DNA of 9,505 nt from Bacteroidota bacterium (GTDB lineage: Bacteria; Bacteroidota; Bacteroidia; Flavobacteriales_D; Crocinitomicaceae): NCBI GenBank assembly GCA_016866375.1, contig VGMK01000070.1, forward strand, positions 1-9,505, in the 5' to 3' direction. Both the position numbers and the translations under genes were made by a program. The notes beneath the pieces were generated by a model, which saw only the letters and a program-made list of their open reading frames with translations, ran no database searches and was not told where the DNA came from. Within the stretch, counting starts at the first letter, position 1. The number at the start of each line of letters is the position of its first letter. Shown piece by piece: positions 1 through 6,459 of the stretch.

Positions 1-478
1 TGTTGCAGCATTAACAGGCGATGAAACTGCAGAGGAATTAAAATTTCTTGGTCAAGATGTGTTTCAATATTATGGGCGAGGGTGCAGAAATGTTACACAT
101 TTATGTGTGCCTGTTGGTTATGATTTCTCTCATTTTTTTCAAGGAATCGTTTCTTATTCGAATGTTATTCAAAATAAAAAGTACGGTAACAACTATGACT
201 ATTCTAAAGCCATCCACCTGATGAATGGAGAGAAGCTATTGGATAATAATTTTATGCTGCTAAAAAACTCAGAAGACTTAAATCCACCAATAGCCATGCT
301 GTATTATCATGAGTATTCTTCGAAAGAAGCCTTAGAAAAATACCTGGAAGAGAAGGCTCCTGAAATCCAATGTATTGTGGGAAGGTCCTATCTGCCTTTT
401 GGGGCCGCTCAAAAACCAAAAATAGATGACTATGCGGATAATTTCGATACGATGAAGTGGCTTATAAGTCTTGCCTGA
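1..478 (+). CDS. Acyl-CoA reductase, LuxC-like (3' end only)
   Basis: The gene enters from outside the window; its reading frame begins at base 2 and stays open to TGA at 476-478, giving the last 158 residues. These match the C-terminal half of Bacteroidota LuxC-type acyl-CoA reductases, NADPH-dependent enzymes of the aldehyde dehydrogenase superfamily that reduce fatty acyl-CoA to aldehyde. The most telling stretch is YYGRGCRNVTHLCVP at visible residues 23-37. Its first cysteine (residue 28) sits where the superfamily's nucleophilic cysteine would be, but that assignment is by pattern only. Further conserved-looking pieces are KYGNNYDYSKAI, the IQCIVG segment, and the end DDYADNFDTMKWL, typical of this family's C-terminus. 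A GTG at 59 opens a shorter reading frame but is an internal codon, because the open frame and the family similarity continue upstream. The physiological substrate in this organism is unknown. The gene is followed directly by a promoter-like box and map. Confidence 0.8.
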   Translation, partial: VAALTGDETAEELKFLGQDVFQYYGRGCRNVTHLCVPVGYDFSHFFQGIVSYSNVIQNKKYGNNYDYSKAIHLMNGEKLLDNNFMLLKNSEDLNPPIAMLYYHEYSSKEALEKYLEEKAPEIQCIVGRSYLPFGAAQKPKIDDYADNFDTMKWLISLA

Positions 479-486
479 TAATTTCC

Positions 487-494
487 TATCTTTG
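487..494 (+). promoter_or_regulatory. Candidate Bacteroidota -7 promoter box for map
   Basis: TATCTTTG matches the TAnnTTTG -7 consensus of the Bacteroidota primary sigma factor exactly. It lies 24 nt before the ATG at 519, just after the acyl-CoA reductase stop. I see no TTG at the usual -33 spacing; the nearest, at 471, is only 13 nt upstream of the box. Transcription from here would begin near base 500, which excludes the upstream TTG at 471 as the map start. Confidence 0.45.
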
Positions 495-518
495 TACGTG
501 TCATTTTTTAACAAATTT

Positions 519-1292
519 ATGATCAACTATAAAACGTTAGAGGAGATAACAATTATGCGGGAGGCTGCTCAAATTGTAAGCAGAACTTTGGGCTTGATTG
601 CAAAGGATATAAAACCAGGAAATACGCCACAACAACTGGATAGAAAAGCAGAGGAATACATACGTTCACAAAATGCTATACCTGGATTTTTAGGGCTATA
701 TGGTTGTCCAAGTACCTTGTTGGTTTCAGTAAATGAACAGGTGGTTCACGGCCTACCTACGAATCGCCCGTTTCAAGAAGGGGATATTGTGTCCGTAGAT
801 TGTGGTTCGCTTTACAGAGGTTATTACGGCGATCACGCCTACACGTTTGAAGTTGGTGAGGTAGCACCAGAGGTTAAAAATCTTCTCAAGGTTACAAAAG
901 AATGCCTGTATTTAGGCATAGAGCAGTGCACTACATCCAATAGAATTGAAGATATTGGCTGGGCGATTCAAAATCACGCTGAAAGAAATGGTTTCGGCGT
1001 CGTTCGGGACCTGGTTGGACACGGTTTAGGCAAGAGTTTACACGAAGAACCGCAAGTACCAAATTTTGGAAGAAGAGGAAGAGGTAAAAAAATACAAAAT
1101 GGTTTGACTCTTGCCATTGAACCAATGATTAACATGGGAACAGAAAAGGTAATGACGCTCAAGGACAATTGGACAATAGTTACCGCTGATGGAAAACCAA
1201 GTGCTCACTTTGAACATAATATTGCTGTTGTCGATGACCAACCAACTGTTTTATCCACGTTTGATTACATTTACGAGTCGCTGAAATTATGA
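519..1292 (+). CDS. map: Methionine aminopeptidase, type I
   Basis: This cytosolic metalloprotease removes the initiator methionine from new proteins once they are deformylated. The 257 residues form a complete type I (bacterial) MetAP without N-terminal extension. All five metal ligands are visible: D94 in SVDCG, D105 in GDHAYTF, H168 in VGHGLG, E201 in AIEPMI and E232 in FEHN. The substrate-contacting histidines H77 (VVHG) and H175 (SLHEEP) are also present. The metal-ligand motif reads GDHAYTF rather than the common GDSAYTF; the ligand aspartate itself is kept. The reading frame is open from a TTG at 471, but ATG 519 is preferred: it gives the family's usual start (M-I-x-Y-K-T-x-E-E-I), and a promoter-like box lies between the two codons. 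Its TGA overlaps the ATG of the following membrane protein gene (ATGA), so the two are probably translated from one mRNA. Confidence 0.96.
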   Translation: MINYKTLEEITIMREAAQIVSRTLGLIAKDIKPGNTPQQLDRKAEEYIRSQNAIPGFLGLYGCPSTLLVSVNEQVVHGLPTNRPFQEGDIVSVDCGSLYRGYYGDHAYTFEVGEVAPEVKNLLKVTKECLYLGIEQCTTSNRIEDIGWAIQNHAERNGFGVVRDLVGHGLGKSLHEEPQVPNFGRRGRGKKIQNGLTLAIEPMINMGTEKVMTLKDNWTIVTADGKPSAHFEHNIAVVDDQPTVLSTFDYIYESLKL

Positions 1293-1858
1293 CAAAAGAG
1301 GCTAGGGTAACCTTTTTAGCTTTACTATCTGTTGGCTTGTACACTCTTTCTTGCTTCATATCATATCTAAAAGTTATTTTTCCATATCCGCTTTTTGGTC
1401 CCATACTTTGGATAGTAACCCTTTCGACATTCATAATTCAATTAAAACAAAAAACACTTAAAGAATATAAATTTGGAGCTATTTTTTTTCTTTTATACAT
1501 CCATCTGAAACTGTTCAGCAACCCCTTTGTTTTGAGTTTCTTTCTGCACAACAATGAAATGGAGGCATACTTTGAAAATCCTTACCTGAACTTGAGTAAG
1601 TTACTTGCATACATTGTTTTATCACTTTCCTTGTTGTGTTGGTTCGCCTCAAAAACAAAAAGAAAATTTGTCTGGGTGCTAACCGTACTTATTTTAGCGC
1701 TAATTATTCAATTGATTGATGATTCATATGCCCATTTATGGTTCTGCCCCTTAATTGTAATTCCTTTCTATCTTGTAAAACCGGAAAATCCCTGGAAAAA
1801 TGTCATTTTGATTCATTCCATATTCGATTTAATTACCTTGTTCTATATGCCGAGGTAA
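1289..1858 (+). CDS. Multi-pass membrane protein, unknown function
   Basis: I do not recognise this 189-residue protein. It is strongly hydrophobic, with about six predicted membrane segments near residues 8-31, 34-52, 62-86, 103-120, 127-143 and 150-187; the last stretch may be one or two helices. Short basic loops such as KQKTLKEYK (53-61) and KTKRK (122-126) would face the cytoplasm by the positive-inside rule. There is no cleavable signal peptide. The final helix carries H176 and D180 in the pattern HSIFD, loosely like the last motif of CPBP-type intramembrane proteases. The paired glutamates and other motifs of that family are missing, so I do not assign it. The ATG overlaps the map stop codon by 4 nt, implying translational coupling to map. 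The 3' end overlaps the convergent gene on the other strand by 16 bp. The long open frame, the coupling and the membrane pattern support a real gene. Confidence 0.8.
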   Translation: MTKEARVTFLALLSVGLYTLSCFISYLKVIFPYPLFGPILWIVTLSTFIIQLKQKTLKEYKFGAIFFLLYIHLKLFSNPFVLSFFLHNNEMEAYFENPYLNLSKLLAYIVLSLSLLCWFASKTKRKFVWVLTVLILALIIQLIDDSYAHLWFCPLIVIPFYLVKPENPWKNVILIHSIFDLITLFYMPR

Positions 1859-2421
1859 TTGATATGATTGCGAATATCTCTCAAGGCTGACTGCAGCTTG
1901 GTTGAAACTTTATTCATAAACAACTCTTCCCAATTCTTAATGCCTTCAATTTGAATGAGCCGTTTTATCGCAACCCACTCCATGTCCTCGATTTGATTTA
2001 TGGAGGTGGGAGATTTTAAATGATCGCTTGGCATCAATTGACTCCACTTGAATATCCAACTGGTATTCAAATGCATGTATGAATAACAGGCATCTTCTAA
2101 TTGCTTGAAATCTACAGCACCCGAAATCATAAGTAAAAGACGCTGTTTTTCTTTTAAGAAGCTTTCGATCAACAGTTCGGGAGAGACGGCATTCAGCCCT
2201 GTATTTGAGTTAGTTGAATCGGCTAAGTCAGGCTCCAATAGGCGATACGAACAAGTTTCTTTAAAGCGCTGAACTTCAGAAATATATTTTTTAAATAATT
2301 TGGGGTGAAAAGGCTTCTGTATAATCTTTTGTTTTAGAGAAAACAATGTGAGTTCTTTTTTCTCCGCTAACTCGGTAATCGATTGACAGCCGAATATAGC
2401 TAAGACTTCCTTTTCATTCAT
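1843..2421 (-). CDS. Hypothetical soluble protein, last gene of men cluster
   Basis: This 192-residue protein is not recognised. It has no signal peptide and no membrane segment, so it is probably cytosolic. Composition and spacing suggest a mainly helical protein: residues 1-60 are rich in Lys, Glu and Leu, residues 63-80 form a Ser/Asn-rich linker (STNSNTG), and 80-192 again looks helical with aromatic positions such as SWIFKWSQL (121-129). The ending RDIRNHINYLGI is basic then hydrophobic. It starts at an ATG overlapping the terC-family stop codon by 4 nt (ATGA), which makes it the distal member of the menI-menF-menD-terC-like transcript. Whether it helps its TerC-like neighbour or menaquinone synthesis cannot be told from sequence. 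The 3' end overlaps the convergent membrane protein gene, so no terminator of its own lies between them. The length and coupling make a real gene likely. Confidence 0.8.
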   Translation of the reverse strand: MNEKEVLAIFGCQSITELAEKKELTLFSLKQKIIQKPFHPKLFKKYISEVQRFKETCSYRLLEPDLADSTNSNTGLNAVSPELLIESFLKEKQRLLLMISGAVDFKQLEDACYSYMHLNTSWIFKWSQLMPSDHLKSPTSINQIEDMEWVAIKRLIQIEGIKNWEELFMNKVSTKLQSALRDIRNHINYLGI

Positions 2422-3167
2422 TTAACTTGCTTCTTTCGCATCCTTATATTGAGCATTTCAACGAGTAAGGCATATACAAGGGCAAAATAAATATACCCTT
2501 TCGGAAATTCTTGTCCAAAGCCCTCTGCAATCAAAAGTATTCCAATAGAAACTAAAAAACTTAATGCAATCATCTTAATTGTTGGATAATCATGGATGAA
2601 ATCACCAATTTGCTTAGCAAATAATAACATAATAACCATTGAAAAAATAATCGATAGTACAAGTATCGCTAATGGACTGTGCGAAACCTCATTTTCTAGG
2701 CCATTAGTCATTCCAATAGCTGAAATAATGCTGTCGAAGCTGAAAACAATGTCAATCAGTATAATTTGAGTAATAATAGCAGGTAATTTACCCTTTGTTT
2801 TATGTGATTGTTCTTGTTCTCCTGCCACGCTTTTGTGCATTTCTGCAATGCTTTTGTATAGAAGAAATAAACCACCGATGATTAAAATCAAACTTTGCCC
2901 AGAAAAGTCAAAGGTTCCTATAGAAAATAAGGGTTCAACAAGGTGCATGATGTAGGAAATAGTCCCTAACAAAGCAAGTCTAAAGATTAAAGCGATGGAT
3001 AAGCCTAAGTTGCGTGCTTTACGCTTTTCTTTTGGATTTAGGTGATCTGTTACAATACTTATGAAAATGATGTTGTCAATTCCTAAAACAATCTCTAGCA
3101 AGGATAGAATTAGTAAATAGAACCAACCTTGCCAAGTTGTGAAAATATCAAAAAAGTCCTGAGTCAT
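2418..3167 (-). CDS. TerC-family integral membrane protein
   Basis: TerC-family proteins (Pfam TerC) are inner-membrane proteins tied to metal ion handling. Characterised relatives such as Alx and the Bacillus YceF/YkoY group export manganese, some to metalate secreted enzymes; others give tellurite resistance. This 249-residue protein has about seven membrane helices. Both family signatures are present: LEIVLGIDNIIF at 24-35, with the acidic residues E25 and D31 inside helix 1, and DIVFSFDSIISA at 139-150, with D139 and D145. A charged cytoplasmic loop, EQEQSHKTKGK at 117-127, separates the two halves. Also typical are FIHDYPTIKMIALSF (190-204) and IAEGFG (213-218). The size is near that of YgdQ-like members and lacks their C-terminal CBS domains. 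ATG overlaps the menD stop by 4 nt, and its own stop overlaps the next ATG by 4 nt. The family call is firm; the transported ion is inference. Confidence 0.92.
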   Translation of the reverse strand: MTQDFFDIFTTWQGWFYLLILSLLEIVLGIDNIIFISIVTDHLNPKEKRKARNLGLSIALIFRLALLGTISYIMHLVEPLFSIGTFDFSGQSLILIIGGLFLLYKSIAEMHKSVAGEQEQSHKTKGKLPAIITQIILIDIVFSFDSIISAIGMTNGLENEVSHSPLAILVLSIIFSMVIMLLFAKQIGDFIHDYPTIKMIALSFLVSIGILLIAEGFGQEFPKGYIYFALVYALLVEMLNIRMRKKQVK

Positions 3168-4837
3168 CTCATTGATTGTAGAAAGTTAGAAAAAATAGTT
3201 GAATTTGAATTTCGATCCGTAATAATCTCCAAAAATTGAAAGGTTGATTCTTTAAAAGATAAAAAATTGCTAAGTGTATCGTCGAGGAGCTCTTCATTGT
3301 TAATTTGAAATCCATTTTTCGAAAAAGCAGATATTATTGGGATAACCTGTTGATTGTGCGTTGCTTCAAAATATTCAGAATTCTTATTTGAATCTTTTGC
3401 CCCTTCAATCATTCTAAAGATTCCTCCACCTGCATTATTAATAATTAATACTCTCAAATTTGTTGGGAAATTCTTTATCCAAAGCGCATTATGGTCATAA
3501 ATAAATGAAATGTCGCCGCAAATAAATAAATGGTTTTTGGAAGGACAGGCAACGGAAGCCCCTACTGCTGTGCTAAATGAACCATCTATTCCACTGGTGC
3601 CTCTGTTTGAATAATAATCGCATCCCTTTATCATGTCAAATAATTGCATGTAGCGAACAACAGAACTGTTTCCCAGATGTATAACAGTATTTTCTTGAAT
3701 TAATTGATGAATGAGGTAAAAACAATACAAATCATTTAATCCTCTGAATGATGGGGCAATACTGTCAATCTTGTCTTTCGCCAGTAAATCTAATTGTTTC
3801 CACTTCCCAAAAAAATTTGTTGTCTTATTCGATCCAATATCATTGAATTGGTTGAAAAAAGACAATGGGTCCATAGATACCAAAATGGATAAATGCTGGA
3901 ATGTATCTTGTACCATTGTTTCCTCAGAAACACGGATAACTTCGAGCTCAGGAATATTTCTCAAGAAAGCCTTGATCCCTTTCGAAACTATTGCGTCTCC
4001 AATATGAATGACTACTTCCGGACGATACTCTTGCTCCCTATTAATCATATTTAGAGTTCTATCCAAACAAGAGATAAAAAGATCATTTTGTAAATTTGAA
4101 GTATGTTCGGATAATATCACCGCTCCTGTGCGTGAAGAAAAGTCGGTTAATTTAGAAATTAATGCATGTTGAACGTTTAATTGACCGCAAATAACCATAA
4201 TTTTTTTTGCGAAAATTTTGTCTTTAATAATTTCTAAATCAGTATTTAAAATACTTTTACTTAAACTAGAAAATGATATTTTTTTTCCATAGTTCTTTAC
4301 TTTTGTAACAATGGAATACAGGGGCTCTTTAAGCGAAATATTGAGGTGAACAGGACCTTTTTTAAGTTTCTGTAGGAGTATTGACGTTTCTCGTTGATAA
4401 TACCACAACACTTCCTCATTAAATGCTTTATCCTCCAATTGAAAAAAACCATGTGCATGTTTTTCAAATAAATGTTGTTGACGTATTGTTTGGCCATCTC
4501 CTTGGTCTATCCATGCGATCGGTCTGTCTGCAGAAAGCAACAGAAGAGGCACCTTCCTATAAAATGCTTCAGCAACAGCAGGGTAGTAATTAATTACAGC
4601 TGTTCCCGATGTGCAACATAATGCAACGAAATCATTCTTTTCTTGTGCAAGACCTAGCGCGAAAAATGCAGCAGAACGTTCGTCGTGTATCACATATGTT
4701 AAGAAGAAATCATCTTCATCGAACGCAATGGCTAGAGAAGAATTTCTTGACCCAGGAGAAAAAACAATAGTTTTTACTCCGTGTAATTTACATTGATCAA
4801 CAACTAATTGGACTACTTCCTTATCGCTAGTGAGCAT
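3164..4837 (-). CDS. menD: SEPHCHC synthase MenD (menaquinone biosynthesis)
   Basis: MenD is a thiamine-diphosphate enzyme of the cytosol. It joins 2-oxoglutarate, decarboxylated to a succinic semialdehyde unit, to isochorismate, giving SEPHCHC, the first committed step of menaquinone synthesis. At 557 residues it is the usual length. In the pyrimidine-binding domain, E53 in IHDERSAAF is the expected cofactor-activating glutamate. FSPGSRNSSL (26-35), CTSGTAVINYYPAVAEA (75-91) and GDGQTIRQQHLF (113-124) match family signatures. The diphosphate/metal site is GDISF (441-445) through NNAGGGIF (467-474). SNRGTSGIDG (410-419) is also characteristic. The frame is open to a TTG at 4843, but ATG 4837 fits the family start and leaves an 8-nt gap after the menF stop. 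MenF directly upstream makes its isochorismate substrate. A TAnnTTTG-like box (4841-4848) just before the ATG may be chance. The stop overlaps the next gene's ATG. Confidence 0.97.
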   Translation of the reverse strand: MLTSDKEVVQLVVDQCKLHGVKTIVFSPGSRNSSLAIAFDEDDFFLTYVIHDERSAAFFALGLAQEKNDFVALCCTSGTAVINYYPAVAEAFYRKVPLLLLSADRPIAWIDQGDGQTIRQQHLFEKHAHGFFQLEDKAFNEEVLWYYQRETSILLQKLKKGPVHLNISLKEPLYSIVTKVKNYGKKISFSSLSKSILNTDLEIIKDKIFAKKIMVICGQLNVQHALISKLTDFSSRTGAVILSEHTSNLQNDLFISCLDRTLNMINREQEYRPEVVIHIGDAIVSKGIKAFLRNIPELEVIRVSEETMVQDTFQHLSILVSMDPLSFFNQFNDIGSNKTTNFFGKWKQLDLLAKDKIDSIAPSFRGLNDLYCFYLIHQLIQENTVIHLGNSSVVRYMQLFDMIKGCDYYSNRGTSGIDGSFSTAVGASVACPSKNHLFICGDISFIYDHNALWIKNFPTNLRVLIINNAGGGIFRMIEGAKDSNKNSEYFEATHNQQVIPIISAFSKNGFQINNEELLDDTLSNFLSFKESTFQFLEIITDRNSNSTIFSNFLQSMR

Positions 4838-4845
4838 GCGCAAAG

Positions 4846-5793
4846 TTATAACAAATCAATAAGGTCAGAAATTGTTTTTTTCTTGTTTTCAGTTTCTAAC
4901 CACTCGGCCTCAGGATCTGAATCTTTCGTAAAGCCTCCACCAAGAAAATAATGAATTTTTCCCTTGGTTATTTTGGCGCATCTTAAATTGACGAACAATT
5001 TGGAATAATCACCTCTAAATTCTCCAATAAATCCAGTGTACAGCTCCCTGTCGTGCTCCTCAATTTGTGAAATTACCTCAGATGCAAAATCTTTCGGCAA
5101 TCCACATGTTGCAGGAGTTGGATGTAAACTCAAGAGTATTTTGTTTGCCTTTTCAGACGAACATTCAAATAGAAAATCAGTTTTTAAATGCTTCACTGGT
5201 CCGGCAACATAGTCGTAGGGGCCGTGCAACTCAATATTAAAGATTTGCTCCTTATTGAGAGTTTCTTGAATGTAATCAGAAACATATTCCTGTTCTAAAA
5301 ATTCCTTAACTGACCAAGCACTCTGATCTTCCCTTTTTTTTGTGCCCGCCAATGCGGTGGTAATACCGCAGTTTCCATGTTGCTCAAATAATACCTCCGG
5401 TGAAGCTCCAATCCAAGTTCCCAATTCCTTGTCAGAGAAAAAATAAACAAGCGCATTGGGATAATTTTCCTCCAAAAAATAAAACAACTTTTCCGAAAGA
5501 TTGGCATCAAAAATTTCTGTTTTAACTCTCGAAAACACAACTTTTTTCAGTCCGAGTGAGCCTATAGCGTTTAGGAGTTGATTCGCTTTGTGTAAGTAAC
5601 TTTTTTGAGAAATTGAAACAGGTTCTTCGCCTATAAAGGATGGGGAATCTGAAAAATTATCTTCCTGAAATAACCAATATTTTTGCTCAGAAAACGCCGA
5701 AATAACGAAACCTTTTAACTCGTCATTTTGACAAGGTACGAAGTGACCTTTTTTTCTTTCAATCTGTTTTCCTGGAAACCGATACAATAACAT
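4846..5793 (-). CDS. menF: Isochorismate synthase, MenF/EntC family
   Basis: The enzyme converts chorismate to isochorismate with magnesium, the entry step of menaquinone synthesis. The chorismate-binding domain fills residues about 65-315. KKVVFSR (83-89) carries the lysine expected to activate water (K84). GTWIGASPEVLF (125-136) holds the acidic residue E133 of the SPE motif. TALAGT (146-151), HPTPATCGLP (224-233), DRELYTGFIGEF (248-259), and GGGFTKDSDPEAEW (285-298) with presumed magnesium ligands E250 and E297 all match the family. HPTPA at 224-228 and the isolated gene setting beside menD favour isochorismate synthase over anthranilate or salicylate synthase. At 315 residues it is short for the family (E. 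coli MenF is about 431); the loss is in the non-catalytic N-terminal part. No upstream extension is possible, since the menI stop lies 2 nt before the ATG. The menD ATG follows after 8 nt. Confidence 0.94.
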   Translation of the reverse strand: MLLYRFPGKQIERKKGHFVPCQNDELKGFVISAFSEQKYWLFQEDNFSDSPSFIGEEPVSISQKSYLHKANQLLNAIGSLGLKKVVFSRVKTEIFDANLSEKLFYFLEENYPNALVYFFSDKELGTWIGASPEVLFEQHGNCGITTALAGTKKREDQSAWSVKEFLEQEYVSDYIQETLNKEQIFNIELHGPYDYVAGPVKHLKTDFLFECSSEKANKILLSLHPTPATCGLPKDFASEVISQIEEHDRELYTGFIGEFRGDYSKLFVNLRCAKITKGKIHYFLGGGFTKDSDPEAEWLETENKKKTISDLIDLL

Positions 5794-5795
5794 TT

Positions 5796-6218
5796 TTATT
5801 TTTTCTCAATGATGAGCACCGTTAGACGACCGGTACATATCAATCTATCCGTATTTGCTTCGCTAATATTAACACTCCAAACGTGAGTTCGTTTTCCTGC
5901 ATGAATGATTTTGCCTGTTCCAATTACAAATCCATCCGTAATTCCACTGATATGATTGCAATTGACTTCCAATCCAACAGGCTGAAATTTTTCTAGGTCT
6001 ATCATTAAGGAAGAACCCATAGATCCAATACTTTCAATCAAGGCTGCACTTGCCCCACCATGTAACAAACCCATGGGTTGATGTGTTCTCTGATCAACGG
6101 GCATTAGGCACTTGATGTAATCAAGGCCCAATTCTATACATTCGATTCCTAAAACTTCCATGAGGGTATTTTTGTTTTTGGAATTAATCAATGAAAGCGA
6201 AACTTGTTTTAATATCAT
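5796..6218 (-). CDS. menI: Hotdog thioesterase, DHNA-CoA hydrolase type (MenI)
   Basis: This 140-residue protein is a single-domain hotdog-fold acyl-CoA thioesterase of the YdiI/PaaI type. Residues Q47, H53 and E62 in RTHQPMGLLHGGASAALIES correspond to the catalytic Q48, H54 and E63 of E. coli YdiI (MenI), which hydrolyses 1,4-dihydroxy-2-naphthoyl-CoA. The IESIGSMGS run (61-69) and VGLEVNCNHI (81-90) also match that subgroup. As first gene of a cluster with menF and menD, the DHNA-CoA role is much more likely than phenylacetyl-CoA or housekeeping thioester hydrolysis, though substrate specificity is inferred from context. The chosen ATG aligns with the start of YdiI, and an in-frame ATG at residue 20 would remove the first part of the fold. 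A -7-like box stands only 4 nt before the ATG. The stop lies 2 nt from the menF ATG. Upstream, the region to 6459 contains a probable gene remnant. Confidence 0.88.
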   Translation of the reverse strand: MILKQVSLSLINSKNKNTLMEVLGIECIELGLDYIKCLMPVDQRTHQPMGLLHGGASAALIESIGSMGSSLMIDLEKFQPVGLEVNCNHISGITDGFVIGTGKIIHAGKRTHVWSVNISEANTDRLICTGRLTVLIIEKK

Positions 6219-6222
6219 CTCA

Positions 6223-6230
6223 CAAAATTA
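6223..6230 (-). promoter_or_regulatory. Candidate -7 promoter box for the men cluster
   Basis: Read on the - strand this is TAATTTTG, an exact TAnnTTTG match, with a weak CTG (6252-6254) 21 nt upstream in place of the -33 TTG. The menI ATG follows after only 4 nt, so transcription from this box would start at or very near the ATG, giving a leaderless or nearly leaderless mRNA. No other good box was seen between menI and the transpeptidase gene. Confidence 0.35.
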
Positions 6231-6251
6231 CGCAATTGAAGATAAAAAAAT

Positions 6252-6270
6252 CAGGATTAATTTAGAATAT
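6252..6270. repeat. 19-bp direct repeat, copy 1 (copy 2 at 7966-7984)
   Basis: CAGGATTAATTTAGAATAT here and CAGGATTAATTTGGAATAT at 7966-7984 differ at one base. Copy 2 spans the stop codon and last codons of the small lipoprotein gene; copy 1 sits in the menI upstream region. The offset between copies (1714 bp) is nearly the same as for the second repeat pair (1711 bp), which points to a common duplicated segment rather than two chance matches. Confidence 0.6.
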
Positions 6271-6406
6271 CTACTCCAAATTGTATTTTTTCGAGTTAAA
6301 ATTTTTAGATATTTTTTAAGTTACAGTGAAAATAAACCTAAAAACGATTGATGTAAAATATTTTCTCCTTTTGAAGTGAAAATTTCAAGAAAAAATACGT
6401 GAATTT
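6257..6406 (-). pseudogene. Decayed copy of the 3' end of the small lipoprotein gene
   Basis: Two stretches match the small lipoprotein gene (7971-8555): 6354-6368 is identical to 8065-8079 (15 bp), and 6252-6270 matches 7966-7984 at 18 of 19 bases. The intervening distance is 83 nt here and 80 nt there, so both matches stay in the same reading frame relative to a shared TAA (6257-6259). Read in that frame, this copy gives KEKIFY and IQFGVDILN before the stop, against MEKIFY and LQIKWNIPN in the intact protein, with in-frame stops (TAG, TAA) between them. A weaker match, ATTTTCA followed by TG, lies between the two anchors. Upstream of about 6406 the likeness fades, and no start codon with an open frame is seen. 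I infer an old duplication whose copy has decayed. The alternative is chance similarity in AT-rich DNA, made less likely by the shared spacing and frame. Confidence 0.5.
6354..6368. repeat. 15-bp direct repeat, copy 1 (copy 2 at 8065-8079)
   Basis: TAAAATATTTTCTCC occurs identically at 6354-6368 and 8065-8079. Copy 2 encodes the EKIFY part of the small lipoprotein (near residues 160-164). Together with the 19-bp repeat it defines a colinear duplicated segment. Confidence 0.6.
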
Positions 6407-6424
6407 TTGGGAATTATTACCATT

Positions 6425-6441
6425 AAGTATTTCTATTTATT
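6425..6441. repeat. Short AT-rich direct repeat, copy 1 (copy 2 at 7850-7865)
   Basis: AAGTATTTCTATTTATT here and AAGTATTTCTTTTATT at 7850-7865 match apart from one inserted base. Copy 1 lies just past the transpeptidase stop; copy 2 lies about 95 bp upstream of the transpeptidase start. The offset differs from that of the gene-remnant repeats, so it is a separate event or chance. No function is evident. Confidence 0.3.
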
Positions 6442-6459
6442 CAAATTGGAAGTTTCAAT

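Noticed and set aside
174..185. Search for CRISPR arrays, tRNAs, insertion sequence ends or phage genes across the window
   Set aside because: No regularly spaced repeats, cloverleaf-like sequences, transposase motifs or terminal inverted repeats were found by reading either strand.
471..518. Possible earlier TTG start for map at 471
   Set aside because: It would overlap the acyl-CoA reductase end, lie upstream of the promoter-like box, and add 16 residues not typical of type I methionine aminopeptidases.
1771..1858. CPBP intramembrane protease assignment for the membrane protein
   Set aside because: Only the final H-x3-D-like pattern is present; the paired glutamate motif and other conserved helices are missing.
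4838..4843. TTG start for menD at 4843
   Set aside because: An ATG two codons later fits the family start, and the TTG is part of a TAnnTTTG-like box.
6160..6351. 63-codon + strand open frame over the start of menI
   Set aside because: It overlaps menI antisense, has no recognisable motif, and its second half crosses the gene-remnant region; it is most likely accidental.
6371..6388. Weak hairpin as a terminator for the transpeptidase gene
   Set aside because: The stem is only five A/T-rich pairs with an eight-base loop and no following T tract on the right strand.
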